Source: Alphaproteobacteria bacterium HGW-Alphaproteobacteria-7 (GTDB lineage: Bacteria > Pseudomonadota > Alphaproteobacteria > Sphingomonadales > Sphingomonadaceae). From it: a stretch of DNA of 64,000 nucleotides. Both the position numbers and the translations under genes were made by a program. Location of the stretch: NCBI GenBank assembly GCA_002842735.1, contig PHEB01000001.1, forward strand, positions 1 through 64,000, written 5' to 3'. Positions 26,652-35,609 of the stretch are shown piece after piece. The notes under the pieces were generated by a model. That model did no database searches. It was not told the DNA's origin and worked only from the letters and a program-made list of their open reading frames with translations. Every line of letters starts with the position of its first letter. The stretch's first letter is position 1.

Positions 26652-27431
26652 TTAATTGGCGACAACTGCGCCATTCCCCTCGGATACGATCACGCCTTCA
26701 TCCTTGAGCAATTTGTCGACATCCACAATCGCATCCACGCCCAGCAGGCCCGCCATCTGGCGCGCGCGCGATCGCAGGGTTTCGGGCTGTTCTTCATCCT
26801 TGGCAATTTCGGCAAACAGCTTCCCGGCTTCAGCGCGGTTGCCGCTTTCCAGATGCGCCATCGCCACCAGTTCCCCGGCGCTGCCGAACCACGGATTGCC
26901 GGGCTTGGCGAGATCGCCAAGCTGCGCGATGACATCAGCGGGCTTCATCGTGTCGAAATTGGTGATGACATCGCGCACCCGCGCCAGATCGCGCAGCGCA
27001 GGCGGCGCATCGGCGTCTGCGGCGATTGCCTTGAACAGCGTGGTTGCCTTGGCCGTATCGCCTTGTTCCAGCGCCGCGCCCGCCTGCACAAACCGCGCAG
27101 CGGTGCGTGCACCCGCTGACGATCCATCGGCCAGCAACGGTGCAACCTTGTCACCGGCCGCCTTGAAATCGCCTTGATCCGCAGAATCAAGCGCCGAAAT
27201 CAGCGTTTCGGATTGCGATTCCAGTCCACCTTCACGGTAGTTGTCCCACACCAGATAGGCGCCCAACCCAGCGATTAGCAGGATGATCCCGCCCAGCAGT
27301 TTGGCCCCGTGGTTCTTGAAGAAATCGAGCACGGCATCTTCGCGCACAGCCTCGTCAATCTCACGGATCAGGACTTCATCCTCGGCTGAAGCCGCCGGGA
27401 CAGAAGGGGTGTTGGTCGGGATGCGCGCCAC
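26652..27431 (-). CDS. YfgM-like TPR protein, inner-membrane anchored
   Basis: The 259-residue protein starts with a charged cytoplasmic segment (REIDEAVREDAVLDFFKNHG), then one membrane helix (LLGGIILLIAGLGAYLVW, residues ~45-62), and then periplasmic TPR-like helices. E. coli YfgM is an ancillary SecYEG/chaperone-network subunit, and yfgM-bamB order is conserved. Here the gene is directly upstream of bamB. About 177 bases before it, as far as the glycosyltransferase stop, show no recognisable gene. Confidence 0.85.
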   Translation of the reverse strand: MARIPTNTPSVPAASAEDEVLIREIDEAVREDAVLDFFKNHGAKLLGGIILLIAGLGAYLVWDNYREGGLESQSETLISALDSADQGDFKAAGDKVAPLLADGSSAGARTAARFVQAGAALEQGDTAKATTLFKAIAADADAPPALRDLARVRDVITNFDTMKPADVIAQLGDLAKPGNPWFGSAGELVAMAHLESGNRAEAGKLFAEIAKDEEQPETLRSRARQMAGLLGVDAIVDVDKLLKDEGVIVSEGNGAVVAN

Positions 27432-27608
27432 CGGGCCTGTGTTCCTCGTTCAAGAATTGCCTTGCGCTTTGGCAAGCAGATCAGTGCGGCTCTTTAGGCA
27501 GGTGCCGCGCTGCGCGCAATGGCGGCGGTGCGGCGATGCCCAGTGTCATGTGCCAGTGCTGTGCTGATGTGGCGCAGGCGATTTGAACCGGGGATGAAGC
27601 GCGCCGTG

Positions 27609-28763
27609 TCACAGCCCGCGCCCCATCGCATCGCCATAGACCGTGCGGTAACGGGCGAACATGGCGGCAAAATCATATTGCTCGCGCGCCTTGGCCTGAT
27701 TGGCCGCGCCAATCCGGGCGCGCAAATCCGCATCCGCGGCAAGTTGGGTGAGCGCCGCGCGCAACGACTGCGCGGAGCCGGGGGCGGTGATAAATGCCTG
27801 ATTGGGCTCGCCCACCATCACCCGGATATCCCCGACATCGGGCGCGGCGACAGGCAGTGCGGCGGCCATGGCTTCGACCACGGAAAGCGGGAATTGTTCG
27901 GAGGCTGACGACAGCGCAAAAATATCGAACAGCCCGATGATGCGTGCCGGATCAGTCACCGCGCCGGGCAGGTGCACCCGGTGGCTGATGGCGTGGGCTT
28001 TGGCAGCGGCAAGGATAGCCTCACGCTCCGGCCCTTCGCCGCAGATGACCAGATGCCATTCGTCCGGCAGGCCCGCCACTGCCTCAACCAGCAGCGGCAA
28101 TTGCTTGACCGCGCGCAGCCCCGCCAGCGTGCCGACCCAGCGCTGTCCTGCGCCTTTTTCCAGCGGCAAAGCGCGCGGCTGGGGCGGTTTGGCAAAAGCG
28201 GCGGTGTCGATCCCGTTGGCGATCCGCTCCACCCTGGCGCGCGGCTGGTGCCACACTTCCAGAGCGATGCGCTCCAGCCCGGTGCTGGGCACGATCACAC
28301 AGGCCGCGCCCGATAATGCCGCACGGCGATAAAAGTTGCGGGAACGCTTTAACCCGTGCGCCTCATCCTCGTTAAACCCATCCTCGTGATGCACCAGCGG
28401 AGGCAGACCCATTGCGTGGGCGAAGGCGCGGTGCGCCATCACCACATCCATCGCGCCCCAGTTATAGGTGCAGATCAGGTCGTAGCCTGTCAACGCTCTG
28501 GCAATCCCCGCCAACCGCCCCGGCGTGGGCCAGCCGGTCAGCGCGGGGAAATCATCGGGAAAGCTGGCCTTGATTCGGGTATCAATCAGCGCGCGTGCGC
28601 CCATCGCTTCGGGTTGGGCCGATACCACCACGTGTTCCAGCGCCGTGCCAAACGCATTCATCAACCGGGCGCAGCGCACTTCCTTGCCCCCGGCTGAGAA
28701 CGTCGAATGGCAGTGCAGGATGCGGGGCCGGATTCCGGGAACGGCCCCGGGCGCAGTGGTCAT
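27609..28763 (-). CDS. Glycosyltransferase family 4 protein
   Basis: The 384-residue GT-B-fold enzyme has an N-terminal HCHSTFSAGGKEVR donor/acceptor turn, NGIDTAAF after the first domain, LVICGEGPERE and the C-terminal nucleotide-sugar-binding FALSSASEQFPLSVVEAMAAALPVAAPDVGD with the EX7E motif. Such enzymes transfer a sugar from a nucleotide donor to a glycan or lipid acceptor at the cytoplasmic face. No polysaccharide cluster surrounds it, so the acceptor is unknown. Its ATG overlaps the stop of the hydrolase gene (28760-28763), giving a coupled pair. Confidence 0.9.
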   Translation of the reverse strand: MTTAPGAVPGIRPRILHCHSTFSAGGKEVRCARLMNAFGTALEHVVVSAQPEAMGARALIDTRIKASFPDDFPALTGWPTPGRLAGIARALTGYDLICTYNWGAMDVVMAHRAFAHAMGLPPLVHHEDGFNEDEAHGLKRSRNFYRRAALSGAACVIVPSTGLERIALEVWHQPRARVERIANGIDTAAFAKPPQPRALPLEKGAGQRWVGTLAGLRAVKQLPLLVEAVAGLPDEWHLVICGEGPEREAILAAAKAHAISHRVHLPGAVTDPARIIGLFDIFALSSASEQFPLSVVEAMAAALPVAAPDVGDIRVMVGEPNQAFITAPGSAQSLRAALTQLAADADLRARIGAANQAKAREQYDFAAMFARYRTVYGDAMGRGL

Positions 28764-29635
28764 TCAACCCCGTCCAGCAGCGCAGTGATCGCCGCGCGCA
28801 CTTCGGGTTCGTCGAGCGTCGGGGCATGGCCGACGCGCGGCACCGTGATCGAAGTCATCGCCGGGTTGCGCGCCGCCATCTGCTTGACCGTTTCCGCGCT
28901 CAACAGATCGGACAATCCGCCGCGCACCAACAGCATCGGCACGCCGCGCAACGCCTCAAACGCCAGCCACAGGTTGGGCGGAGCGGCGTTGCCGGGTTTG
29001 GCGAAGGGTTCGGCAATCGCCATGTCGTAATCAAAGCCGATGCGCCCGTTCTGGGTGACGACCATCGTGCGCTTGGCCATTTCGAGCCATTGGTCGAGCG
29101 TGTAATCGGGAGCTGCCGCCGAATGGGCATCGGCCAGCCCGCGCGCGGCGTGCACCCAGGTGGGGTAGCTGCGCCCTTGCCCGACATAGCCCGAAATCCG
29201 CGCAAGGCCGCTCGCGTCAACCTCTGGCCCGATATCGTTCATCACCACCGCCGCCATGCGCCCCGGCTGGGTGTGCGCCATCAGCATCGTCATCAACCCG
29301 CCCATCGACGTGCCGATTGCGATGAAACGGGTGATGCCCTGTTCGGCCAACAGCTTTTCCACATCCGCGACATAGGTGGCGGGGGTGTAGGTATCGGAAT
29401 CGGGCGCATAATCGCTTTGCCCGCGCCCGCGCATTTCGGGCACGATCACGCGGCGGGTGGCGGCAAGTTCGTCTGCCAGCCCGGCAAAATCGCGAGCATT
29501 GCGGGTCAGGCCATGCATACACAGCACCGGCAGCGCCGTTCCCCCCTCTGGCCCCGGATAATTGCGGTAATGCAGGGTGAGCCCGTCGCTGCTGTCCCAG
29601 AAGCGATCTTCGTATTGTGCAGCCATGAACGGCAT
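28760..29635 (-). CDS. Alpha/beta hydrolase
   Basis: The 291-residue protein has the alpha/beta-hydrolase layout: the oxyanion turn LCMHGLTRNARDF, then EMRGRGQSDYAPD, the nucleophile elbow IGTSMGGLMTM (Ser about residue 110), and a late catalytic His in VPRVGHAPTLDEP. It is cytoplasmic, with no signal peptide. Substrate cannot be predicted. AAAGGG precedes the chosen ATG at 29635; ATG at 29626 is possible. It diverges from selO, with 76 bases between the two starts. Confidence 0.88.
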   Translation of the reverse strand: MPFMAAQYEDRFWDSSDGLTLHYRNYPGPEGGTALPVLCMHGLTRNARDFAGLADELAATRRVIVPEMRGRGQSDYAPDSDTYTPATYVADVEKLLAEQGITRFIAIGTSMGGLMTMLMAHTQPGRMAAVVMNDIGPEVDASGLARISGYVGQGRSYPTWVHAARGLADAHSAAAPDYTLDQWLEMAKRTMVVTQNGRIGFDYDMAIAEPFAKPGNAAPPNLWLAFEALRGVPMLLVRGGLSDLLSAETVKQMAARNPAMTSITVPRVGHAPTLDEPEVRAAITALLDGVE

Positions 29636-29711
29636 TAATCCCTTTGGTCGTTGTTTGCCAAGCTGGCGGGCGCAGCTTGCGCCCCGCTGTGCTTGCCCCC
29701 ACTATCGCGGG

Positions 29712-31145
29712 ATGAGCGAGCCTGTGCAACACCCCGATTGGGCCAAAGACTATTGCCCTGACCCAGCCATCCTCGAATTGGCAGGCTGGCTGGGCGATCC
29801 GGTTGCCCCGGCGGACTTTCCCTATACCCGAATCAGGTTCCGCAACGATCGGGCAGCGGCCAGCGTCGGCCTCTCCGGGTTGGATGATGCGGCATGGGCG
29901 GTGCATTTCGGGCAGTTCGCAGCCCTGCCCGGCAATCTGCCGCAACCGCTTGCGCTCAGATACCACGGGCATCAGTTCCGCGTGTACAACCCCGAAATCG
30001 GCGACGGGCGCGGGTTTCTGTTTGCACAGCTGCGCGATGGCGCGGGACGGCTGATGGATCTGGGCACCAAGGGATCGGGCACCACCCCGCACAGCCGCAG
30101 CGGTGACGGGCGGTTGACACTGAAAGGCGCGGTGCGGGAGATTCTGGCCACCGAAATGCTCGAAGCGCTGGGGGTCAACACGTCAAAAACCCTGTCGGTG
30201 ATCGAAACCGGCGAAAACCTGTGGCGGAGTGACGAGCCATCGCCCACGCGATCAGCGGTGATGGTGCGGCTGTCGCATTCGCACATCCGCATCGGCACGT
30301 TCCAGCGGTTGCTCGCGCTCGAACTGCCGGGCGAAATGGCGCAGCTGGTCGATTACTGCCTCACCCAGTTCCCCGGCCCGCCCCCGCCAGACGATGCGCC
30401 CGCGCGCGAAGAACCGGCGGTGCAACTGATGCACCACGTCGTCGAACGCATGGCCGATTTCGCCGCCAGTTACATGGTCGCAGGCTTTGTCCACGGGGTG
30501 CTCAACACCGATAACATGAACGTGACCGGCGAAAGTTTCGATTACGGCCCGTGGCGCTGGCTGCCCGAATGGGATCCGGGGTTTACCGCCGCCTATTTCG
30601 ACCATGCAGGGCTGTATGCCTTTGGCCGCCAGCCCGAATCGCTGCACTGGAATTGCGGACAGTTCGCCGTCGCGCTGCGAATGCTGGCCGACAGCGCCCC
30701 GCTGATTGCCGCGCTCGAACGGTTCGGGCCGCTCTATATGGCGGCGGTGGCGCGGCGGTGGTGCTGGCGGATGGGGTTGGAGCCGCTGGGGATTGAACAC
30801 GACACCCGGCTGATCGCCGCCTGCGAAGCGCACCTGCGCGAAACCAAGGCGCAGCCCGATGCGTTTTTCTTCGCGCACAGAAGCGGGCGCGGCGGGCGCG
30901 GCGGGCGCGGCGCGGTTGATGGTGCCTTGGCCGAACTGCTCGCCAGCTACCAGCCAGCAGCGACGCAGCACGAATACTGGGCCGATCCCGCCCCGCAAAC
31001 CTTGATGATCGATGATGTCGAAGCGATCTGGGCCGCCATCGACAAAAGCGATGATTGGGCACCGCTTCATGCCAAGGTCGCCGCCCTGCGCCGCATGGGC
31101 GCAGCGCACGGCCCGCCGCCTGTGCCCTCCGGACACGCAGGGTGA
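29712..31145 (+). CDS. selO: Protein adenylyltransferase SelO (YdiU family)
   Basis: The 477-residue pseudokinase-fold enzyme transfers AMP to protein hydroxyls. Recognised by LRYHGHQFRVYNPEIGDGRGFLFAQ, the KGSGTTPHSRSGDGRLTLKGAVRE ATP-binding region, GVLNTDNMNV with the metal-binding Asn/Asp, and DYGPW. The frame opens at 29577, but the family begins MSEPVQHPDW, at 29712. A short Gly/Arg repeat (SGRGGRGGRG) near residue 393 is not typical of the family. Family members usually end with a redox-active Cys motif; this C-terminus (GAAHGPPPVPSGHAG) lacks it. Confidence 0.93.
   Translation: MSEPVQHPDWAKDYCPDPAILELAGWLGDPVAPADFPYTRIRFRNDRAAASVGLSGLDDAAWAVHFGQFAALPGNLPQPLALRYHGHQFRVYNPEIGDGRGFLFAQLRDGAGRLMDLGTKGSGTTPHSRSGDGRLTLKGAVREILATEMLEALGVNTSKTLSVIETGENLWRSDEPSPTRSAVMVRLSHSHIRIGTFQRLLALELPGEMAQLVDYCLTQFPGPPPPDDAPAREEPAVQLMHHVVERMADFAASYMVAGFVHGVLNTDNMNVTGESFDYGPWRWLPEWDPGFTAAYFDHAGLYAFGRQPESLHWNCGQFAVALRMLADSAPLIAALERFGPLYMAAVARRWCWRMGLEPLGIEHDTRLIAACEAHLRETKAQPDAFFFAHRSGRGGRGGRGAVDGALAELLASYQPAATQHEYWADPAPQTLMIDDVEAIWAAIDKSDDWAPLHAKVAALRRMGAAHGPPPVPSGHAG
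30883..30909 (+). repeat. Three tandem 9-bp units (GCGGGCGCG) inside selO
   Basis: GCGGGCGCG is repeated three times without interruption (30883-30891, 30892-30900, 30901-30909). It encodes the Gly/Arg run in SelO at a position where relatives have a short loop. Perfect tandem units suggest slippage-driven length change in multiples of three codons, so the frame is preserved. Confidence 0.85.
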
Positions 31146-31259
31146 TCTAGTGACCTCGGTTATTCCCCCTATCCGCCTGCCCCCTTTCTTTTCAAGCCTA
31201 TCCGCGATAACGCGCACCCACGAATTTGCAGCAGCAGCAGGCAGGCGGGAACCGGCAGA

Positions 31260-32672
31260 GTGAGCGACAACACCCTCATTTCCTATGAACCGGCCAGCGG
31301 TGAGGAATTGTGGCGCGGGACGCTTGGCGATGTCGATGCCGCGGTCAGCGCTGCCCGCCGTGCCTGGCCCGCCTGGGCAGCACAGCCGCTCACCAACCGG
31401 ATCGAAGTGCTGCGCACTTTCGCCAACGAAGTCCGCCGCCAGGCCGAACCGCTGGCCGAACTGATCGCGCGCGAAGCAGGCAAGCCATTGTGGGAATCGC
31501 GCGCCGAAGTGGATGCGGTGGTGAACAAGGTCGATACCTCGGTTCAGGCCTATGCCGAACGCACCGGCAAGAAAAAATTCGACGCCGGGCTGAATGCCAG
31601 CGCCGCAGTGCGGCACAAACCGCATGGGGTAATGGCGGTGCTTGGCCCCTATAACTTCCCCGCGCACCTGCCCAATGGCCATATCGTACCCGCGTTGATC
31701 GCGGGCAACGCGGTGTTGTTCAAACCATCGGAAAAAACCCCGGCGGTGGGAGAGGCGCTGGTTGCCTGTTTCCATACCGCCGGCGTGCCCGAAGACGTGA
31801 TCCAACTCGTGATCGGCGGGCCGGACGAAGGCAAGGCATTGGTCTCGCATCCCGGAATTGACGGGGTGTTATTTACCGGATCGGCCAATGTCGGGCTTGC
31901 GATCAACCGCAAACTATCCGCCAATCCGGGCAAGATCATCGCGTTGGAAATGGGTGGCAACAACCCGATCGTGGTGATCGAAACGCCCCATCTGGCCGAT
32001 GCGGCCGCGCTGATCGTGCAAAGCGCCTTTACCAGCGCGGGCCAGCGCTGCACCGCCGCCCGCCGGTTGATCGTCAAAGACAGCATCTATGATGATCTGA
32101 TGGAACATCTGTTGCCGCTGACACGCAAGCTGATGGTGGGCGATCCGCTGGGCGAACCGCAGCCGTTCATGGGGCCGGTGATTGATAATGATACAGCAGA
32201 CCGCTTGTCGGAAAGCTTTGTCGCGTTGATGACCGCTGGTGGCCGCCCGCTGCTGCATATGCGCCGCAGCGTGCCTGATCTGCCATTCCTCACCCCCGGC
32301 ATCATCGATGTTACCGATGTGCCAGACCGGCCCGATATCGAACTGTTCGGCCCGCTATTGCAGGTCATCCGCGTGCCCGATCTCGACACCGCCATTGCCG
32401 AGGCGAACAATACCCGCTTTGGCCTCTCGGCATCATTGATCGGCGGCACGCCCGATGATTACGGGCGGTTCTGGGCCAATATCCGCGCCGGGATTATCAA
32501 CTGGAACGGGCCGACCAATGGTGCTTCGTCCAAGGCTCCGTTTGGGGGGATCGGGTTATCGGGCAATCACCGACCGGCGGCCTATTACGCGGCGGATTAC
32601 TGCGCCTATCCGGTCGCCAGCACCGAACGCGACCAGCCGCGCGCCAATATCGGGGTAGGGTTGCGGCCCTGA
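31260..32672 (+). CDS. astD: Succinylglutamate-semialdehyde dehydrogenase AstD
   Basis: The 470-residue aldehyde dehydrogenase fits AstD of the arginine succinyltransferase pathway rather than a generic ALDH. It has LGPYNFPAHLPNGHIVPAL, the catalytic Glu in ALEMGGNNP, catalytic Cys in SAGQRCTAARRL, and the AstD-type GNHRPAAYYAADYCAYPVAS end. It would oxidise N-succinylglutamate semialdehyde to succinylglutamate with NAD. The start is the GTG at 31260. The other ast genes are not in the window, so the pathway may be split or the gene may serve another role. Confidence 0.9.
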   Translation: MSDNTLISYEPASGEELWRGTLGDVDAAVSAARRAWPAWAAQPLTNRIEVLRTFANEVRRQAEPLAELIAREAGKPLWESRAEVDAVVNKVDTSVQAYAERTGKKKFDAGLNASAAVRHKPHGVMAVLGPYNFPAHLPNGHIVPALIAGNAVLFKPSEKTPAVGEALVACFHTAGVPEDVIQLVIGGPDEGKALVSHPGIDGVLFTGSANVGLAINRKLSANPGKIIALEMGGNNPIVVIETPHLADAAALIVQSAFTSAGQRCTAARRLIVKDSIYDDLMEHLLPLTRKLMVGDPLGEPQPFMGPVIDNDTADRLSESFVALMTAGGRPLLHMRRSVPDLPFLTPGIIDVTDVPDRPDIELFGPLLQVIRVPDLDTAIAEANNTRFGLSASLIGGTPDDYGRFWANIRAGIINWNGPTNGASSKAPFGGIGLSGNHRPAAYYAADYCAYPVASTERDQPRANIGVGLRP

Positions 32673-32685
32673 TGCGCCACGCGAA

Positions 32686-33426
32686 TTAGGGCGCACGATA
32701 GAGCAGATCAACGCTACTCAATCCGTGAACGCCCGGTCGGACATGGACGATCAGCGTCTCTCCGTCCTTGCCAGCGGCGGCGATAATATCGTCGGACACC
32801 GCATGGCGCGCGGCATCAAGACCGGCCTGCACCGCGCGGGCATAGTGATATTGCAATAAGTCTTCGGTCGCGGCGGCGGTCTGATAGCGGATGATACGGA
32901 TGCGGCAGGGCGCGCTGTCCGCTCCGGCTGCCTGCACCACCATCCCGCGCGGCATAATCGCGGCAACTTGCGGCAAATTGGCCGCGAAGGCGAAATCGTC
33001 ATTCAGGCGCGCGGCGCAGCGTGCCGGAGCGCCGAGCGCGGCGATGAAGTCCGCTGCACCGGCCATCGGGCCAAGCGCCCTTCCGCGCGGATCATCGCCC
33101 GGATCATCGGGGGCGCGGGGCAGATCAGCAATGCTACCGCTTTCGAGCAGTTCAAGCCGCGCTGCCTCACGCGCGGCGCGGGCCTGCTGCGATGTGGCGG
33201 GCAGCACCGGTAAGGCACTGCTGTCAACAAAACCGATCACGGCATTGGCTTCGTTGCGGCTGGCAAGATCGGGATCGCTCATCAGCGGATCGTTGAGCGC
33301 GCGCGCGATCACCGGGTCCGGCGCGATTGCCGTGGTATCAAGCGCGTGATCGGTCTTCGCCCCCGAGCACGTGGCAATCATCGGGGCAATCATCAGGCAC
33401 AGCAGGGGCAGAATGGCAGGGCGCAT
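32686..33426 (-). CDS. Uncharacterised lipoprotein-like exported protein
   Basis: The 246-residue protein starts with a hydrophobic signal (ILPLLCLMIAPMIATCSG) containing a possible lipobox ATC, so it may be lipid-anchored. The rest is Ala/Asp-rich, with DPLMSDPDLASRNEANAV and a C-terminal CAARLNDDFAFAANLPQVAAIMP domain holding two cysteines that could pair, and IHVRPGVHGLSSVDLLYRAP at the end. I do not recognise a named family. The start at 33426 gives the signal peptide; the frame is open to 33561. It converges with astD. Confidence 0.8.
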   Translation of the reverse strand: MRPAILPLLCLMIAPMIATCSGAKTDHALDTTAIAPDPVIARALNDPLMSDPDLASRNEANAVIGFVDSSALPVLPATSQQARAAREAARLELLESGSIADLPRAPDDPGDDPRGRALGPMAGAADFIAALGAPARCAARLNDDFAFAANLPQVAAIMPRGMVVQAAGADSAPCRIRIIRYQTAAATEDLLQYHYARAVQAGLDAARHAVSDDIIAAAGKDGETLIVHVRPGVHGLSSVDLLYRAP

Positions 33427-33489
33427 CGGTTCGCCATGACACAGGATGGTTAATTTTCCCCCGTGCATGGCAACCTGCGCCGGACATAA

Positions 33490-33527
33490 AAACGCCTCCG
33501 GATACCAGAAAGTAACCGAAGGCGTTT
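33490..33527 (-). terminator. Possible minus-strand intrinsic terminator upstream of 33426
   Basis: Twelve bases (33490-33501) pair with 33516-33527 (one mismatch): AAACGCCTCCGG against CCGAAGGCGTTT. On the minus strand the stem is followed by TTTTTAT. It stands between divergent genes, 64 bases before the minus-strand lipoprotein start, so it would end a transcript arising from 33528-33666. No protein gene is seen there. Confidence 0.45.
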
Positions 33528-33666
33528 CCCGCGAAGCCCCCCGCCCCGCGCTGGCGACCATTTGGTGGGAATGGCCGCGAGCTGGTATTGTTCATTTATA
33601 TGGCGGAAAATATGAACGGCTGTGCAATGCTGCTGACAGCCACCATTCATTCGGAAGCCGTTGAAC

Positions 33667-33849
33667 ATGGCCGACATGATTTGGCTCGTGGCCTACGCAG
33701 ATTGCGGCATGATCAAACGCCTCCGCCCTGTTCCCCCGAAAGATGGCAAGGACGCCGGAGTTGAGGTATGGTCCGAAAAGAAGGAAATCTCTCCCTTCAC
33801 AGCCAATGACGGCGAGCTCGAAATCATCGTCCGCGTCGTCGCAGTCTAG
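33667..33849 (+). CDS. Small uncharacterised protein (60 aa)
   Basis: The short frame MADMIWLVAYADCGMIKRLRPV... has balanced composition, with Lys/Glu-rich middle (KKEISPF) and an ELEIIVRVVAV end. There is no strong ribosome-binding site (the context is GAAGCCGTTGAAC), and TTG at 33661 is an alternative. It runs into a second small gene 13 bases later. I do not recognise either. Codon use is less G+C-biased than nearby core genes. The support is limited to length, position and a plausible downstream partner. Confidence 0.4.
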   Translation: MADMIWLVAYADCGMIKRLRPVPPKDGKDAGVEVWSEKKEISPFTANDGELEIIVRVVAV

Positions 33850-33862
33850 AGGTAGCTATAAC

Positions 33863-34192
33863 GTGAACGCCAGAACGTCAGGTGTCGCCGCAATCAGCAT
33901 CGCGGGCTTGCTCGCGCTCGGCACAGGAGGATATTTCGCCAACGAATGGCGCGTCTGCTCCGGCCTCGAAGAAGACTACCTCGACACGATCTATTCGATC
34001 CGCAGCAGCGTCAGGACCGACATGACCATCTCGACCCTCGGCATCAATCTTCCGGGCGATACTCTCAAGGATGCGCGCGATCTTCAGTTCAATATCATGG
34101 AGAGGCAGCTTTCCGGGATTTATGATCGCTGCGGTTCTCAGGCAGGAAAGCAGGCTTCGCGCAAGTCAGAAGACATCCTTTGGGGCACCTGA
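33863..34192 (+). CDS. Small uncharacterised membrane-anchored protein (109 aa)
   Basis: The frame from the GTG at 33863 gives a signal-anchor (VAAISIAGLLALGTGGYFA, residues ~8-26) followed by a soluble, mostly helical segment with ERQLSGIYDRCGSQAGK and two cysteines (one near VCSGLEED). GAGGTAG precedes the GTG. The layout suggests an inner-membrane protein facing the periplasm. It forms a two-gene unit with the small frame upstream. No family recognised; about 490 bases without a gene follow it. Confidence 0.5.
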   Translation: MNARTSGVAAISIAGLLALGTGGYFANEWRVCSGLEEDYLDTIYSIRSSVRTDMTISTLGINLPGDTLKDARDLQFNIMERQLSGIYDRCGSQAGKQASRKSEDILWGT

Positions 34193-34682
34193 TCACCAGT
34201 CAATCAGAGCGCGAAAATCCGTGCCCACTTATATCAATGTCAGCAAGCCGCCATTACGCCGATTTAATCTTTAGTTCCAATGCGTTATAAGTCGCCGCGC
34301 CCCAGCGCCAGCCGCGCCCACTTCTGCCCTAGTTCAAGGCCCTCTCAGATGCCTCTAAGAGCATCTTTAAACACCCTTCACATGCCCATAAATGGCGGAT
34401 TTCCGCGCCTGAGAAGCTTTAAGAGGCCTACCTCGTTAAAACCCCCCTCTCCAGCCGATCTTGGCATTTGAGCGTCTAAATTAACCGTTACTCTTGACAC
34501 AGACCCCGAACGCCAATTTTCAGGGCCCCAACAACGAAACCCGCAGAATTCCTAGACTTTTGGTTCGTCCAATCCCCGGAAAACCCGCAAAACCCCGCTC
34601 GCCGCCACTCTAAAACCTCGTGTCATCTAACAGCTATCTTGGCTTGCGCATGGTGGGCGCAGCCCCTAACGGCAGGCTTCCG
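34193..34682. other. 490-base gene-free intergenic stretch
   Basis: No convincing gene, tRNA or terminator is visible here. It contains several imperfect inverted segments around 34340-34430 (CTCTAAGAGCATCTTTAAA and GAAGCTTTAAGAGGCC share AGAG and TTTAA blocks) and a TTGACA at about 34493 without a good -10. The composition is less G+C-rich than coding DNA. It may hold the promoter for rarD. Confidence 0.5.
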
Positions 34683-35609
34683 ATGACAGCCCCCGCTTCC
34701 TCGCCCGCATCAGCGGCCTCGCCCGCTTCGGGCCTGCTCCCGGCGCTGGGGGCTTACATCATCTGGGGCTTTCTGCCGCTCTATCTGCTGCTGGTGAAAA
34801 CCGTGCCACCGTTCGAATTCGTCGGCTGGCGGATCATCTGGACGCTGCCGCTGTGCCTGATCATCGTCGCGTTCCGGCGGCAGTTTCCTGATCTTCTGAC
34901 CGCGCTGAAAAGCCCGCGCACCATGCTCGCGCTGATGGCCAGCGCGGTGCTGATCGGGGTCAACTGGTTCGTCTATATCTGGGCGATCATGGCGGGGGAG
35001 GTTTATGCCGCCAGCATCGGTTATTACCTCAACCCGCTGATCAACGTGTTGCTCGGCACGCTGTTTCTGGGTGAGCGGCTGTCGCGCTGGCAGTGGCTGG
35101 CGGTGGCCATCGCGCTCGCAGCGGTGGCGCTGCTCGCGGCGGGCGCGCTTACGAGCCTGTGGATCAGCCTGACACTCGGGCTAAGCTTTGGCTTTTATGG
35201 CCTTGTGCGCAAACAGGTTTCGGTGGGATCGCTGCCGGGTCTGACGATTGAAAGCGCGATCCTGCTGCTGCCCGCAATCGGCATCGCGGCATGGTATGCG
35301 GCCAGCCCTGCGGGATCATCTTTCGGCCACGAACCGGTGATGAGCGGGCTGATCATCTTCTCGGGCGTTGTCACCGCCATCCCGCTGCTGTTGTTCGCGC
35401 TGGCTGCGCGGCGGATGGATTATTCGACGCTCGGCTTTATCCAGTATCTGGCGCCGACAATCGTGTTCTTTCTGGGTCTAACCGTGTTCCGGCAACCGCT
35501 TGAACCGGTTCAGTTGATCAGCTTTGTGCTGATCTGGATTGCGGTGGCGATCTTTGTGGTCGACCTGTTGGCCAAACACCGCAAAGCGAAGGTTGTGCCC
35601 GCGGTCTAA
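34683..35609 (+). CDS. rarD: RarD-type EamA transporter
   Basis: This 308-residue inner-membrane protein has ten predicted membrane helices in two EamA halves. RarD hallmarks are visible: the N-terminal AYIIWGFLPLYLLLVKTVPPFE, WRIIWTLPLC, INVLLGTLFLGERLSRWQW and a second half with LGFIQYLAPTIVFFLGLTVF. RarD (chloramphenicol-sensitivity protein in Pseudomonas) belongs to the DMT superfamily; substrate is unknown. I chose the ATG at 34683; in-frame ATG at 34650 is an alternative. Confidence 0.88.
   Translation: MTAPASSPASAASPASGLLPALGAYIIWGFLPLYLLLVKTVPPFEFVGWRIIWTLPLCLIIVAFRRQFPDLLTALKSPRTMLALMASAVLIGVNWFVYIWAIMAGEVYAASIGYYLNPLINVLLGTLFLGERLSRWQWLAVAIALAAVALLAAGALTSLWISLTLGLSFGFYGLVRKQVSVGSLPGLTIESAILLLPAIGIAAWYAASPAGSSFGHEPVMSGLIIFSGVVTAIPLLLFALAARRMDYSTLGFIQYLAPTIVFFLGLTVFRQPLEPVQLISFVLIWIAVAIFVVDLLAKHRKAKVVPAV

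Noticed and set aside
27432..27608. Gap between the YfgM-like and GT4 genes checked for tRNA or small RNA
   Set aside because: No cloverleaf, no terminator and no frame with a ribosome-binding site was found.
30252..31850. Long minus-strand frame (532 codons) opposite selO and astD
   Set aside because: It spans two genes and a spacer on the other strand and has shadow-type composition.
34493..34530. TTGACA at about 34493 as a rarD promoter
   Set aside because: No acceptable -10 element lies 16-18 bases downstream, and the distance to the gene is large.
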